NCBI GenBank assembly: GCA_027924585.1
Contig: BSBM01001436.1
Location: 1,488,001-1,552,000 of the forward strand
From: Larix kaempferi
Lineage: Eukaryota > Streptophyta > Pinopsida > Pinales > Pinaceae
DNA length: 64,000 nucleotides
Reading direction: 5' to 3'
The notes beneath the pieces were generated by a model. The model ran no database searches and was not told where the DNA came from. It worked only from the letters and a program-made list of their open reading frames with translations. The position numbers and the translations under genes are program-made. Shown here piece after piece: positions 12,001 to 24,840 of the stretch; position 1 is the stretch's first letter, and each line of letters begins with the position of its first letter.

Positions 12001-14189
12001 TACAAATGAAAGAAATTTTCCCGGCTATTGCAAGTGTCACATACGAAGAATACTCCAAGAGAGGTTTTTCAAGGATTATATACCTTGGCAATGAACAATA
12101 GAATACTCGATGCCAAACGAATTTGAATGCCAAGTGCATAAGCACCTCCTCTCTTTTGCAGATTTTCTTGTATGTTGACAACTACCTTTTTTTTCTTTCC
12201 TTGAACTAAGTTTCATTGCAATTACAAAATGTTTAGTGCCATGTTTTGATGTTTCCCCCCCTCCCCTACACTTGATTCACTCTTATTTTTAGACATGAAA
12301 AAAGGATTAAAAAAGATTTTAGAAATACCTATGTTAAATAGGTACATAACGTTACAAACTGCATTCGATCAAATGTCTTCACTACCTCCCACAATTATGC
12401 AATGATTTTGGAAGAAAGAAAAACACAGTCAATAACAAATAGCCTAAAGAAAAATAGTTGTCATCTTACATACTGTCAATTCATTTTCCAAACTCTCCTA
12501 TTGTCAGGTTACTCCATACACAGGAAAATAGCCTGAAGAAACTCTCTGCCCCTCTCAATGATTCTGACCTGCCATTTGAAGGAAACATACCTTCCTTTTA
12601 GTTCGAACTTTTTTTTTCCAAAAATCTTATCCACATGGCCTACCATTGTCACTTTCTATGGATTGCAACAGGCCCTTAAATGGTACATGCTCGTTAGAAA
12701 GTTTTATCTCCTGAAATATTCTTTGTACCTAGAAACAAATTTATGTTGTCTCATGTCTGTGGTAAATACATCTTCCTATGCAATAAATTAGTCTCCAGCA
12801 ATTGTACTTTGTATGTTCAATATGCACACTTTGTTTATTGCATTGTTTTTCTTTTTTTCCCGTTATTGAAAACATGCAAAGTAAACATGGTCAACACCAA
12901 AGCATTGATAATCAAATAAAACCAACTTGTTGTTCTTCACACAACTTTTGACTATAGTATATTCCAGTGCCTTTATTCAACTACACTTTTGCAATATGTT
13001 CCAAACTGTTATGTTTTCCGCGGCATCATACACATACTTTTATTTACAACTTCAACAACAACAAAAAATTTCCGCATATCCTTTGGTTTGTATTGAATCG
13101 ACGAGTTCTTTTTCCCGTTGGCTTTCCTTTGCATGTGTCTATGCCTCCATCTCATAAACCTTGTTGTCAAAATAATTGCAAACTCAACAAAAACAACATA
13201 TGATTTAGCACATGTCCCATAACATGTTACAAAAATGTAAAATACATATTCATACCAGTACCAATTATCCCTCTTGCTCGGATTAAATGTCCTATGACTC
13301 TTTTCTCCATTCACACTATTGGGGAAGCATAAATTTCCTAGTTACTCTTTGCATATCTTATAATTGTCAATGTCAAGGGTAGCTTCTCTTGACACTATCT
13401 TGCAATAGGCACATGCTTGCTTGATAAAATCAAATTTCCTTTTGTTGGTCAAATATGCAATGGGCCTCCGCATTTGTATTTGTTACACCCATAGTTGTTG
13501 TGATTTACAAGTTGCACACACATGATCTTCACAATAGTTTCCAATAATCTGCATTATGTGTATTGCTGACATTAGTTGTTTTCTTCTTTTCAGGTTGGAT
13601 CTGTACTGTCTCTTTTTGGTAGTTTGAAACAATTTTTTTTTTCCCATTTGATCTTATTTTCTTGCACAATTTATCTTTGGCAATAATGTAGCTCATTTTT
13701 AATTGCTAAGAATTTTTTTTCCCTCCACATGCTTTTCCTTACTCTTTAGAATCAAACTTCCATAGGATTTCTCCATTGCAATATCATGAGTCATGTTCTG
13801 TATTATATATTGCATCTGGAAAAAAGAGATTTATCTCCTGAGATCTTCAATATAGAAAATGCCCATACAGATAGTCAAAAGAAGAAAACAAATCCATTTC
13901 TGTAATTTTTAATTATAAAAATCTCATGTGATAAAGAGATTCACTTGTTCAAACACTATAATAAACGAGACCATTTAAGGTTGTTTTATGTTCCTTGTCG
14001 TCTTTTGATTGTAAAACATTATGCCACTCAAGTTTACAAACACTTGTGTCAATGATATCAACACTTTTTTTTAATCTTTTTTCCATAGCTGAATTGTTCT
14101 TCGTCACTTTCTCCTCCATAGTTTGTTGATTTTATTGCTCACTACATTCTTGTCAATTACTCCTTCTCTAGTGCAATGACAAATTGTTC
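9089..14189. other. Spacer, no gene identified
   Basis: A TATA-like TATATAAAC at about 9131-9139 precedes a stretch (9140-9900) that is less AT-rich and has several donor- and acceptor-like words, but no translated segment matched a family I know. The stretch 11215-11700 is also locally GC-richer. The sequence ACAAAATTGGGGTATGTGACA ending at 11901 resembles the outer terminus of the Gypsy LTRs seen at 42.6 kb, so a degraded - strand LTR may end there. The remainder is featureless. The short open frames at 12558-13314 are unsupported. Confidence 0.4.
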
Positions 14190-14194
14190 TTTCC

Positions 14195-14511
14195 TGTTGG
14201 AAATGGGTGACAACTGGTCTCTTGGTGACTATATAACTGCCAAACCGAATATGGTCAGTTATGAGTAACCGTGTAAGAAATGTATATATTTCTTGTATTC
14301 TCGTAAGAGAAAGTATTGGAGAGTTGAGAATTGTTGTATTCTTCAGTTATTGAATAATAAGAAAACCGATACCATTGCTCCATGGATGCTTCCCTAAGAG
14401 AGGGTTTTACCTCGCAAATCTCTGCGTATATTTCATGTGTGTATAATTATTTACTTTCTTGTTTTATTTGCTTCCGCTACATATTGTGTTATGTGGCTGT
14501 TAGATCCAACA
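14195..14511 (+). repeat. 5' LTR of Copia-1
   Basis: Begins TGTTGG and ends CCAACA, a perfect 6-bp terminal inverted repeat. It matches the 3' LTR at 19155-19471 over the full 317 bp with 12 substitutions and no gaps. An LTR of this type carries the promoter and RNA start. AT-rich TGTATATATTT near 14281 is a plausible TATA region. Confidence 0.95.
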
Positions 14512-14513
14512 AG

Positions 14514-14525
14514 TGGTATCAGAGC
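14514..14525 (+). promoter_or_regulatory. Primer binding site of Copia-1 (initiator tRNA-Met)
   Basis: TGGTATCAGAGC lies two bases after the LTR end. This 12-base word is the usual complement to the 3' end of plant initiator methionine tRNA and primes minus-strand DNA synthesis. Confidence 0.93.
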
Positions 14526-15160
14526 TTGGTAGGAGGCCACAGTGAATGAGAAAGTTTAGACTGGGTCTGAGGAGAGATGAAGCCTGAAGCCTGAAGTCGG
14601 AAGCCTGTGCAGAGAAGGAGCGGTAATATTAAACTACCGCGGGTTCTAAGCTTGGTGGGGCGCAACAGTGTTATGGCACACTTATGAGATTCACAAATTT
14701 AGAACTACCGCGACCTTCCTTCATCGAGGAGCGCGGCACTGTGTTGTTACAGTTCAAGCGAAGGAAGGAGTAGCAAGAGGTTATCTCATATGTTTTTTTT
14801 TGTTGTTTCATAAGTAGCGTGAATGACGGAGCTTAATTGTTAAAAGAAGTGAATCTTTTATTTTTCAAAACAAGGCTTACGTAAGAAAAAGGTTTAAAGT
14901 GACATACTATATTTGATATATGTTTGGTTATGAGCTTTGAACGTGGATATGCTTGGTGGATGGTATAATATGGGGAGTTATAAGGGATGTTTTATTAAAA
15001 GGTTTAAAGGTGGGAGTTCTAAGGTTTGATATATATATTATTTTGAGTATTTGAAAACCTTTATTCCATTGTTTTGGAATTTTAAAATTATAAAACCTTT
15101 ATTTCATTATTTCAAAAAGAGTTTTCCTTATAAAGTTTTTTGACCTGGTTTCTTGAGAAA
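14526..15160 (+). other. Untranslated leader of Copia-1
   Basis: About 635 bp between the primer site and the gag ATG, with no long open frame. Short repeated words such as GGTTTAAAG and AAAACCTTTATT occur near 14890-15110. This is the expected location of the RNA packaging region, which I cannot delimit. Confidence 0.6.
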
Positions 15161-15910
15161 ATGACAAAAACGCAGAGTGTCAAATTTGAAATTGAGAAGT
15201 TCAATGGGAGCAATAATTTCGAGTTGTGGAAGGTCAAGATGAGGGATATGCTTGCGCAACAAGGAGTGGCGAAGGCACTGGCAGGGAAGACAAAGAAACC
15301 CGTGGATATTTCGGATGAATACTGGAGCGAGATGGATGAAAGAGCTCTCAGTGCTATTCGTCTGTGCTTGGCCGATGATGTTTTATTTAACATCGTGTCT
15401 GAAACTACATCAGCAGGTCTCTGGAAAAAGTTGGAAAGTTTGTACATGACTAAATCCTTGACGAATAAAATCCTCCTGAAGCGGCAGTTGTTAACCTTGC
15501 GTATGAAAGAAGGTACAAAGATTTCTGAACACTTGAATGCGTTCAATACTCTTATTTGTCAGTTGGCTAGTATGGAAGATATTATTAAATCTGAAGACAA
15601 GGCGATTTTACTGTTGTGCTCTCTGCCTGAGTCGTGGGCACATTTTGTAACCTCTATCAATTTTAGTTCTATTGAGTCTATTACCTTCGATGAAGTTGTG
15701 GGAGCCTTACTTTCTGAGGAAACTCGAAAGAAATCTTGTCTTGAAACCTCGACATCAGAAGTAATGGTGGCCAGAGGAAGAACCAGTGAAAGAGGACAAC
15801 ATTCAAAGGGTACATCAAGGTCAAAGTCTAAGGGCAAAAAGAGTAAATTAAAGTGCTGGTACTGCAATAAAGCAGGATATCTTAAGAAAGATTGCTGGAA
15901 ACGCAAGTGA
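15161..15910 (+). pseudogene. Copia-1 gag with zinc knuckle, ended by a premature stop
   Basis: The frame starts at ATG 15161, about 40 codons after any upstream stop-free option worth considering. The 21-nt upstream extension has only a TTG. The product of about 249 residues has the Tnt1-type gag head (FNGSNNFELWKVKMRDML) and the UBN2-like region with LCLADDVLFNIV and DKAILLLCSLP. Near its end is a knuckle CWYCNKAGYLKKDC in which the usual His is Tyr (C-x2-C-x4-Y-x4-C). The TGA at 15908-15910 interrupts the frame, which continues in the same phase into the protease. TGA and the His-to-Tyr change can each be explained by one C-to-T step. Gag forms the capsid that packages element RNA. Confidence 0.92.
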
Positions 15911-15967
15911 GCTTCTGAGGAGGAGGACTCTACAAAGGAGGCGAACATAGCCGAGAATGATTCAGGT

Positions 15968-16297
15968 ATGATCGATGAGGTATTATCTACATCTACTGTC
16001 TCGCAATACCATTCTGACTGGTTAATTGATTCTGGAGCATCTCACCACATGTGTCTTCATAGAAATTGGTATTCCTCATACCAATCTATAGATGACGGGG
16101 TAGTTTATATGGGAAATAATGTTACGTGTAAAACTGTTGGGGTAGGGAGTATCATAATTAAAATGTATGATGGGACTGTTAGGACTCTAACAGATGTGAG
16201 ACATGTACCTGAACTAAGGAATAACTTGATATCAATGGGAGTTCTTGATGATGTTGTTTACAAATTTACAGTTCAAGGTGGAGTTATGAAGATATAG
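15968..16297 (+). pseudogene. Copia-1 aspartic protease segment
   Basis: In phase with gag. WLIDSGASHHMC, starting about 18 residues in, is the Copia protease active site (Asp-Ser-Gly-Ala). It is followed by the flap-side region VYMGNNVTCKTVGVGSI and the ILV-rich helix RHVPELRNNLISMGVLDD. The protease matures the polyprotein. The frame is closed by TAG at 16295-16297, where the next codons carry on into the pre-integrase domain. Confidence 0.92.
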
Positions 16298-16306
16298 AAA
16301 GGTATC

Positions 16307-16966
16307 TTGGTTGTTATGAAGGAAAATACAGTTAGGAACCTGTATAGACTTGAAGGGAGGACGGAAGTTGATCACGCAACAGTAGCATCAGTTGGTGCAA
16401 CAACAGACATCACTCGTCTATGGCATCAGCGGTTAGGTCATATCAGCGAAAGAGGAATGAAGGTACTTGCTGATCGAAAGTTGCTTCCTTGTTTAAAAAC
16501 TGTAGATTTGAAGTTTTGTGAGCACTGTATTTATGGTAAACAAGCTAGACAAAAATTTAAATCTAGAAAACACACTAGTAAAGGTATCCTAGACTACATA
16601 CATTCTGATCTATGGGGTCCATCTCCTAAAATTTCTTATGGGGGAGCATCATATTTCATCAATTTTATAGATGATTACTCAAAGAAAGTCTGGATCTATT
16701 TATTAAAGAGAAAAGATGATGTTTTTGATATATTTAAGCAGTTTAGAGCTTTGGTTGAAAAGAGCACTGGCAGGTTCATTAAATATCTTAGAACAGATAA
16801 TGGAACCGAATTTACTTCGAAGGAGTTTTATAATTATTGCAAGAAGGATGAGATCGAGAGGCATAAGACCACTGTTTACACTCCACAGCAGAATGGCGTT
16901 GCTGAACGCATGAACATGACTCTTCTTGAAAGTGCAAGGAGTATGCTCAGTAATGCGAAGTTGTAG
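16307..16966 (+). pseudogene. Copia-1 GAG-pre-integrase and integrase core
   Basis: Same phase as the protease. The pre-integrase zinc site is visible as LWHQRLGHISERG followed by CEHCIYGK. The catalytic core has Asp101 (HSDLWGP), Asp164 (LRTDNGTEF) and Glu200 (PQQNGVAERMN), giving the D,D-35-E spacing expected of retroviral-type integrases. Integrase joins element DNA to the host chromosome. A TAG at 16964-16966 stops the frame. The integrase C-terminal part continues in phase after 16988 (CYLVNRSPSTAI, FGCEAYALIPK). Confidence 0.93.
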
Positions 16967-16987
16967 CAGGAATTTTGGGGAGAGGCA

Positions 16988-18823
16988 TTGCTTACAGCTT
17001 GTTATTTGGTCAATCGATCACCATCAACAGCAATTGACTGCAAAATTCCAGAAGAGGTATGGACAGGTCAATCATGTGATTATTGTAATCGTAGAGTATT
17101 TGGTTGTGAAGCCTATGCCCTTATTCCGAAAAATCAGCGTTCCAAACTAGATCTTAAGTCAAGAAAAATGATCTTTGTTGGATATGGTGATGGTGTTAAG
17201 GGATATAGGTTATGGAATCCTACTGTCCACAAAATCATCATAAACAAAGATGTAAAATTTGATGAACTTTCTCTCACAAATGTAGATGTAAGTAATGATT
17301 TGAAACAGGGTAATGTACCACAGTTTCACCAAATTCAGTTTGATACTCAGTCATCAATGAGGGGGAATCATGAGGATGTCCAGGAAGAGGATATTCATGA
17401 GGACACCCCTCAGGAAGAGGATGAGCAGACAGAAATAGAGGAAATACCACCGCAAATTCTATGGAGATCTATGCGAGACATAACTTTTCCAAAGAGGTAT
17501 GATGATTTTGTCACATCTGTTGCTTTCATTTCTAATGAAGGAGAACCTGACAATTATAAGGAAGCATTAGAAGTGTCTGACAGTGACAAATGGAAACATG
17601 CAATGAAAGAAGAAATGGATTCTTTGGCAAAGAACAAAACGTGGGATCTTGTGGAACTTCCAGAGAGTAGGAAAGTGGTTGGTTGCAAATGGGTGGACAA
17701 ACTGAAGAAAGGAGCTGATGAAACTGTTCTGAAGTACAAAGCGAGACTGGTTGCAAAAGGGTTTTCTCAGAAAGCAGGTATTGACTTTCAGGAGATTTTT
17801 TCACCAGTTGTAAAATTTGTTTCTATCGGAATTTTGTTAGCACTAGTTGCTTTATATGATTTGGAGTTAGAGCAGCTAGATGTCAAAACGACTTTCTTAC
17901 ATGGAGATTTAGATGAGGAAATTTTCATGGAACAACCAGAAGGGTTCATTCAGAATCGCAACAAGAGGTTTGTTTGCAAGCTCAAAAAATCATTGTATGG
18001 CCTGAGGCAGTCTCCCAGGCAATGGTGCAAGAAGTTTGATTCTTTCATGGTGAGTCAGAATTTTACCAGGAGTGAGTATGATCATTGTGTGTACTTTAAA
18101 AAGTTGGAAAATGACATGTTCATTATTTTGGTAATGTATGTTGATGATATGCTTGTCGCAAGCAAGAGCATGTTTGAAATCAGCAGGTTAAAGGCTCAGT
18201 TGGCTAGAACATTTGATATGAAGGATCTAGGAGCAACAAATCAGATCTTGGGCATGCAGATACACAGAGACAGGAAAAATGGCAAGCTTTGGTTATCACA
18301 AAAGAAGTATGTGGAGAAAATACTTCAGAAATTCGGTATGGATAAGGTGAAACCTTCTAGTATCCCTTTAGCTTCTCATTTCAAGCTTTCTTCAGGTTTG
18401 AGTCCTAAAAATGATGAAGAAAAGCAGTATATGTCTCATGTACCATATGCTAATGCAGTAGGAAGTTTGATGTATGCGATGATACGTACAAGACCGGATA
18501 TTTCACATGCAGTTGGTGTTGTTAGTAGATACATGGCAAATCCGGGAAAAGAGCATTGGGCAGCAGTGAAATGGGTGCTTCAGTATCTTAGAGGAACAAG
18601 TGACTATTGTATCACTTTTGATGGTTGTAGTGATGGAGTCTGTGGTTATGTTGATTCTGATTTTGCAGGTGATTTGGACAAGAGGAGGTCCACTTCAGGT
18701 TATGTTTTTACTCTTGCAGGTGGAGCTATTAGTTGGATGTCGAAGCTTCAGAATATTGTTGCTTTGTCCACTACAGAGGCAGAATATATAGCTGCTTCAC
18801 AGGCTTGCAAAGAGGCAGTCTGA
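16988..18823 (+). pseudogene. Copia-1 integrase tail, reverse transcriptase and RNase H
   Basis: The 611-codon open segment starts inside the integrase C-terminal region. It then has an acidic linker (about residues 100-160, rich in Glu/Asp) and the Copia RT from about residue 200. RT landmarks are YKARLVAKGFSQKAGIDF, LDVKTTFLHGDLDEEIFMEQ and the catalytic YVDD at residues 384-387. RNase H follows with DSDFAGDLDKRRSTSGYVF and LSTTEAEYIAAS. RT and RNase H copy the RNA into DNA in the virus-like particle. The TGA at 18821-18823 falls where the family has Trp, a single G-to-A change. The RT is otherwise long and uninterrupted. Confidence 0.95.
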
Positions 18824-18832
18824 TTAAAAGGT

Positions 18833-19102
18833 TTGCTGGGTGAGTTAGGAAAGATTCAGAACACTATAAAAATTTTCTGTGATAATCAAAGTGCTATTCA
18901 TTTGGCTAAAAATCCAGCTTATCACAGTAAGACAAAACATATTCCTGTAAAATATCATTTTGTTCGACATGTTGTTGATGAAGGTGGAGTGGTTATTGAA
19001 AATTTTCACACTCAAAAGAATAGTGCAGACATGTTCACGAAGCCAGTTACTTTAGAGAAGATATGGTGGTGCTTAGCTTCTCTAGGCTTGCAGAAATGGT
19101 GA
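18833..19102 (+). pseudogene. Copia-1 RNase H C-terminus
   Basis: Same phase as the RT segment. It carries the last RNase H motifs (FCDNQSAIHLAKNPAYH, KHIPVKYHFVR, and the NSADMFTKP end motif of Copia polyproteins). The natural polyprotein terminator is TGA 19100-19102, 52 bp before the 3' LTR. Confidence 0.93.
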
Positions 19103-19143
19103 TGAATAGAGCAATGAGCAACGGTATCAGGTAAATTGTTGTC

Positions 19144-19154
19144 AAGGTGGAGAT
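19144..19154 (+). promoter_or_regulatory. Polypurine tract of Copia-1
   Basis: AAGGTGGAGAT sits immediately before the 3' LTR. A purine-rich tract here resists RNase H and primes plus-strand synthesis. Its position against the LTR supports the LTR boundary. Confidence 0.85.
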
Positions 19155-19471
19155 TGTTGGAAATGGGTGACAACCGGTCTCTCGGTGACTATATAACTGC
19201 CAAACCGAATATGGTCAGTTATGAGTAACAGTGTAAGAAATGTATATATTTCTTGTATTCTCGTAAGAGAAAGTATTGGAGAGTTGAGAGTTGTTGTATT
19301 CTTCAGTTATTGAATAATAAGAAAACCGATACCATTGCTCCGTGGATGTTTCCCTAAGAGAGGGTTTTACCACGTAAATCTTTACGTATATTTCATGTGT
19401 GTATAATTATTTACTTTCTTGTTTTATTTGCTTCCGCTGCATATTGTGTTCTGTGGCTGTTAGATCCAACA
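19155..19471 (+). repeat. 3' LTR of Copia-1
   Basis: Mirror of 14195-14511, TGTTGG to CCAACA, followed at once by the second tttcc target duplication. Confidence 0.95.
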
Positions 19472-19476
19472 TTTCC

Positions 19477-22400
19477 ATACATATCATATGAAAAAAACAT
19501 TTCTGCTTCGTAACATATGAGAACCAAAACACAAGCCATGGGAAAGTTGTCCTCGCTATTTTTTATAGCTTAAGATGATTTGAAATATGTCCACTGTAGA
19601 CTTACATGTGTTGAAGCCATCGATTACATATATCTAGCTTGAAAAAAAAAGACTTATTTTTGTATGAAACTGAATAAACTTCATTACACACAACCTTGCA
19701 ATTGACTTTGCCATTTCTCTGCATCTAGAAACATATTGAAGATTCTTAAAAGTATTCATTGTGCCAACTTGCATGCCTCTAGACGTATCGTTTCCTAAAC
19801 AAATGCATGAAGTAATTGCTTTATAGTCATAGTTCTTTATTCAAGCACGCTATCCATTCCAACAGTCAATGCACAAAAAATGCATATAGCATTTTGAATA
19901 TTAACTTTGTTTCTTTTTAACATCTGCTTCATTTTCTGTACTTGAAATTACATTGATTTCCTCTCCAATTCCACTGACAATAATCCACACTCCACATGTA
20001 GGAAAAGAAAACATTGCAGGCGTTGCTCCAATATGCTTGATCTTACCAGTGTTCTAGAATTTGGTGCAGGGCAATCTACCACAGACTTTGATGCAGACTA
20101 TATATACTGCCACTACAACAGATCTATGTCTGTAGATTTTGTAGTTTTGTCAAAGACATTATGTCTCCCTTTCCTTTTACACTATATATAATACTTCTAG
20201 AACAGTATTCTCTATGCCTTGCACACCTTCACCAACAATATCTGCTTTCTTTTTAAAATTACTAAAGGTGTTTTGATAGTGTTTCTATCTATATGAATTA
20301 CCATGTGCATTTTTTTGCCTCTGTCTCACATATAATTTCTGCAATGACCATGTTGAACTCAACCTAAATGATTAGTTAAATTATGTATTTTTTTAATATA
20401 TTGCAAATAGATCGGTCTTTTAATAGGGGGAATATAACTTTGTTTAATATTCTTCCAAACTTTAAGTTGCTTAAAACATGATGAAGATGAAATTATATTT
20501 TTATTTATTTTTTAAATGATTTTAATTACTAAAACAAAACTTCATTTTGATTAAGATTTTAAGTTTTATATATATATATATATATATATAAGTTTTGACA
20601 TATGGTTGTTTTGTAATATGATATTAAATTCTATAAATAAATATTGTATAAGTCCTCCAAATATATATAGAATCCATATAAAAACTTATTTTAGTGTATA
20701 TATTTAAAAAAAAATTATGGCATTCACATGCATTTTACTCCATTTAAAACTATACTTTATTGTCATGCCTTTTGTTTTGTTGATTGCAAAATTTCTTAAG
20801 ATTTCAACATTTAAAGTTTTTTTGGGGATCTAAGGTTATTGTAGTTTGAATTTGATTTTAAAAATAAATAACTTAGTAGTTTTAGCCCTCTTCAACAATT
20901 CTTTTGCCTTAATTCCATTTACCATATTTTTTCCTATAGTTAAATTTTGTGACAGATACTTTATCTGAGAAGACCCTTTCAAAATGAGAAGCTTCCTTTC
21001 TTGTAAGGAACTTTTAATGGTGTTTTGGTCTCAAAAGGCTGCTTGAAGTTCTTTTGAACTTTTTACTATGATTTTCTGTATTGACTCTTGCTTTTAGAAG
21101 TGGAAAGGATTTTTATGTTTTTTTACTGCTTTATAGAACCATTTGTTGCTGATCAATGGTGGTGGTCAAAAAATTAAGTTTGGCAATCAAGATGTAATAG
21201 ACATTTAAAATATTGTATACATGTAAATATATTTTGTACTTGAAAATATATATATTTTTTCTACTTTGGAAAAAAAATAATGAAAATAACTTATATTTTC
21301 CCCAAATTTTTTTACAAAAGTTGTTCATAATAACTACATAATAACTAGCCCATTGAAGCATTTCCTTTTGCAAACATATTTAAATTTATGCCATTTTCTA
21401 TGAAATGGTTTTAATACTTGCACTTACACTCAATAATTGAATAACATCATTATTTTATGTTGTATAATTTTTTTATTTCAATTACTATATAAATATATTG
21501 AATTTTTTTATTATTATTAAATCTTATAAACTTGAACTCTTGTGCAAATATTGAATAGATATGCAATTTCAACTTTCTATTCAAGTTGAAAAATATTCTA
21601 TTTTAGAGTTGGAAAAATGTTTCATTTTATTGTATATTGCAATTTAAATAGTCATTTAACTAACAAAACTTTTAGATTTTAGTTTTTTTTTGAAGCTCAC
21701 AAAAAATGATATCAATATTATAAGTACATATCATAATTCGAGGAAGTATATAACTGAATTTTTGATTGTTATAGTCAAAATTTCACTTTATCACTTTATC
21801 AAAATTTCAAATACACTTGACAATGTTCCCACTAACAATATCGAGAACATCACCACCTCCTGACTCTTATTTATTTATGTTTATGTGCAAAACATATACT
21901 TGTTCACATTTAGATTGACGATAGAAAAACAAACCACGCCTTAATCAATCTTGTCCTATAAATATCTTTTAATGCTAATGTGCTTTGTATGTTGCACATG
22001 AGCTTTCGATCCACATCAATAAACTTGTTACCTTTACACTTTTACATTTATTTAATGGTTTTAAATTTTAAATGAAAATATTGTTTTTATTTACGAAAAA
22101 TAGAAACATAGGTATCATAGTATATATTGATAACTCAATGTACATAGAATACCTTTGAAGTTTTATTTTTTTATCTTCATGGATTTTAGTGGATTGCGGA
22201 GTTGATTTTTAGTTTTTTAAATGTTTTTTAATTAATTTTTTTATATAAATTTTAATTTTTTTAAAATGATTTTATTTTTATTTTTTTTATATCTACATTG
22301 AAGTTATTTTTACCACTCGTATGGTTTTTATATGTTTAAGGATTTTTAATAAATTATGAATTAATTTTTTTTATAAATTTTAATCATTTTAAAATGTTTT

Positions 22401-24590
22401 AATTAGATAAATTGGATTATTTAAATTAAAATATCTAAATTTCATAGCAAGGGCTTGCTGTTATGTAGCTTTTCCTTGGTTTGCATGTTCATTGGTTCCA
22501 TTTTGCATTTTATTTAATTTCATGTGGATGTAGTGAATGTTATGCATTTGTATTATTCATATTTTCATTTATCAATTCATTTTTTCTTAATCAATTTTAT
22601 AAGTCGCGATGTTAAAATTTGAACAAATTTTGTTACTTGCTACATATTGCGTTTTTTATTTTCTAAGTTCTGTTACAAGACGTGTGTTATTAAGATTTTT
22701 CCAGCATAAGTAATTTAATACGACACAGGTAGGCTTGCAAACAACCACAACCACTACGGATTCCAATATTCTTTTGATAGGACACACAATAACTAATTGG
22801 AAGCACAAAAGATTTTTTGAAGGGTTTCCATTGCCAACTATCAAATTTGGGGACTGCAAATGAGAAAGCACGATAGGGGAAGATCTATGATATTTGGCAT
22901 CTTCTTCATCCATCTCAACGTCAAAAGGTTATTCTATGTTTTTATCTACAGAGAGCAGCTTCCACTAAAGGGCTAAGAGTAGTGTTGTATTCGGCGGAAC
23001 CCGAACAAGCATGTAAGGCAGAAGACCCACCACGAGTTTTCCGAAGGAGATTGCCATAAGCTCAACATAGATCAAAGCTATAGCAAGCTAGGTTAGGATA
23101 TCATCAAGCTCAAATAACATGCCTGCAATCCTTAAATGGTGATTTCCAAAAGCTTGGGATCTTAATTTACCACTACTTAATCTAGAAAAAGTTCAAATAC
23201 ACTCGGTTTGAAATGCTCCGACATTCATTATGTCCTTCTAGTCATGAAGCTATACAAAATTTATGGCCAGCACAAATTATAAAATATTATTTAAAAGGGA
23301 AATAACAACAAAGTTAAGTGTGAAAAATATATGGTATAAAGTCAGTCTATTCAGTGGTATTTTTCATTTTTAAAACTTGTTTATGAATGGAAGTTGGGTT
23401 CTTATGATACAATACAATATATAAATGGAATTTTGGGCTCTTATGATACCATACAATACATGAAACAAATAAGTAATGGCCAAAACACATATATACGATA
23501 TGCAATTTTGGATTGATTTTTATGAAGACTTTTAAGTAAAAAAACATAGTTTGGTTACCAAGTATTAATCCTAGACTTGATTTGGGTTTCGAGAAAGTAT
23601 CATCACAGACTTGTGTGCATTATTTTAGAAGCACAAATATTGACAAAACAAACTCTAAATTTGTGAGATAAATTTCATTGTTACAGTTGGCATATAAAAC
23701 TCTAAGTATATAAATAAATTATAAAATCTAAAGCTACTGGACAATTTCATGAGATCTACTTTACTGCACAATGTAGAGTTTTTTTTTAAGATTATGAATG
23801 TTGGACTGCTCCTTTCTTATCAATTTATAGAACAATTTACATTTCAATATTTTTCAGGGATGGGTTTGCAATTACCATATTTTGATTATATGGATTGCAA
23901 GTCACATATCCATTTTCTTGCTCAATTTTGATGCTTTCACTAAGGACACCTTGTTAAAATTTTCTAGAATTAAAAATACAAGATGAAACATGACATCTAA
24001 TAATGAAGTTGAAAAATTTGTGTAGATTGAAATTGCATATATGCTAAAAGCTAGAAGGAAATAAAAAGATGAAATCTATCCATAAATGTCCTTTATCTAA
24101 TTAGGGAATCATTGTGGCAAGAATCAGAAGTGTGCATTAGAAAGCAGGACAACAATTTAGTTGCAGACTATTGCATGTAATGTATTGAGCTAAAAAATAA
24201 AATGATTGAATACAACTTATGATGATAGTGAGATCTAAGAAAGCCAAAACATTGCCTTATCGGAACACTTTTCATGAGGAAGATGGAATCTTCATCAAGA
24301 AAGTTTGGTTCCTTAACCCATTTTAGAAGAAGATGTGTAGCTTTTAAAAAACAAAGTTGAAGTTTGTATTGTGCAAACAATTCAATGATCACTACTTTTA
24401 GTTAAATATCATACTTTTTAAAAAATACACAATGCAATGCATGCATCATCATGTTGGCAGAACATGTATTCATCTCCCCACCACTTCTAGCAAGGATTAT
24501 AGAGTAAGCTAAACTGGTAGCAAAATTAACCTCTTTTCGACCACAATAATAATTCCACATGCACAATGCCAATAATGTAATCGCCAACAA
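19477..24590. other. Very AT-rich spacer, nothing recognised
   Basis: The sequence continues the pre-insertion context of Copia-1 and then becomes strongly A/T with homopolymer runs. It includes a dinucleotide TA run at 20566-20591. A short - strand open frame at 22656-22913 begins MDEEDAKYHRSSP but matches nothing I know. I see no RNA gene. Confidence 0.5.
20566..20591. repeat. (TA)n microsatellite
   Basis: About 13 TA units in an AT-rich context. Confidence 0.9.
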
Positions 24591-24707
24591 TGTGAATAAT
24601 CTAATGTTTTAAGAATATTGTATCAACTATGTGAATAATCTAATGTTTTGAGAATATTGTATCAACTATGTGAATAATCTAATGTTTTGAGAATATTATA
24701 TCAACTC
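24591..24707. repeat. 39-bp tandem repeat, three copies
   Basis: TGTGAATAATCTAATGTTTT begins at 24591, 24630 and 24669, each followed by AGAATATT and ATCAACT. The copies are nearly identical, which points to recent amplification. Confidence 0.9.
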
Positions 24708-24840
24708 TCACTTTTTAGCTTTTAGTTTGTGGTTCTCCTTCCAATAGTCTATTTTTCCTCTGCCTTCTTCATCTACTGCCTTCCCCTTCAATACATCGTT
24801 CTTGTATTGCACCCCAAGGTGTAATTGCTAGTTAAGAACT

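Larger units (their letters stand above)
14195..19471 (+). mobile_element. Complete but defective Copia LTR retrotransposon, Tork/Tnt1-like (Copia-1)
   Basis: All structural parts are present in order: 317-bp 5' LTR, primer binding site, leader, a single Copia polyprotein frame (gag, protease, integrase, reverse transcriptase, RNase H), polypurine tract and 317-bp 3' LTR. The element is flanked by the 5-bp target duplication tttcc at 14190-14194 and 19472-19476. Integrase before RT defines Copia. The gag and RT sequence style matches the Tork lineage that includes tobacco Tnt1. The two LTRs have equal length and differ at 12 positions by my alignment (about 96% identity), so insertion is fairly old. 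The polyprotein frame 15161-19102 never shifts but carries stops at 15908, 16295, 16964 and 18821, so this copy is not autonomous. Confidence 0.95.

Noticed and set aside
13009-13314. A 101-codon - strand open frame, considered as a FAR1 or MULE transposase piece
   Set aside because: No zinc-finger or transposase motif is visible. The composition is typical of chance frames in AT-rich DNA.
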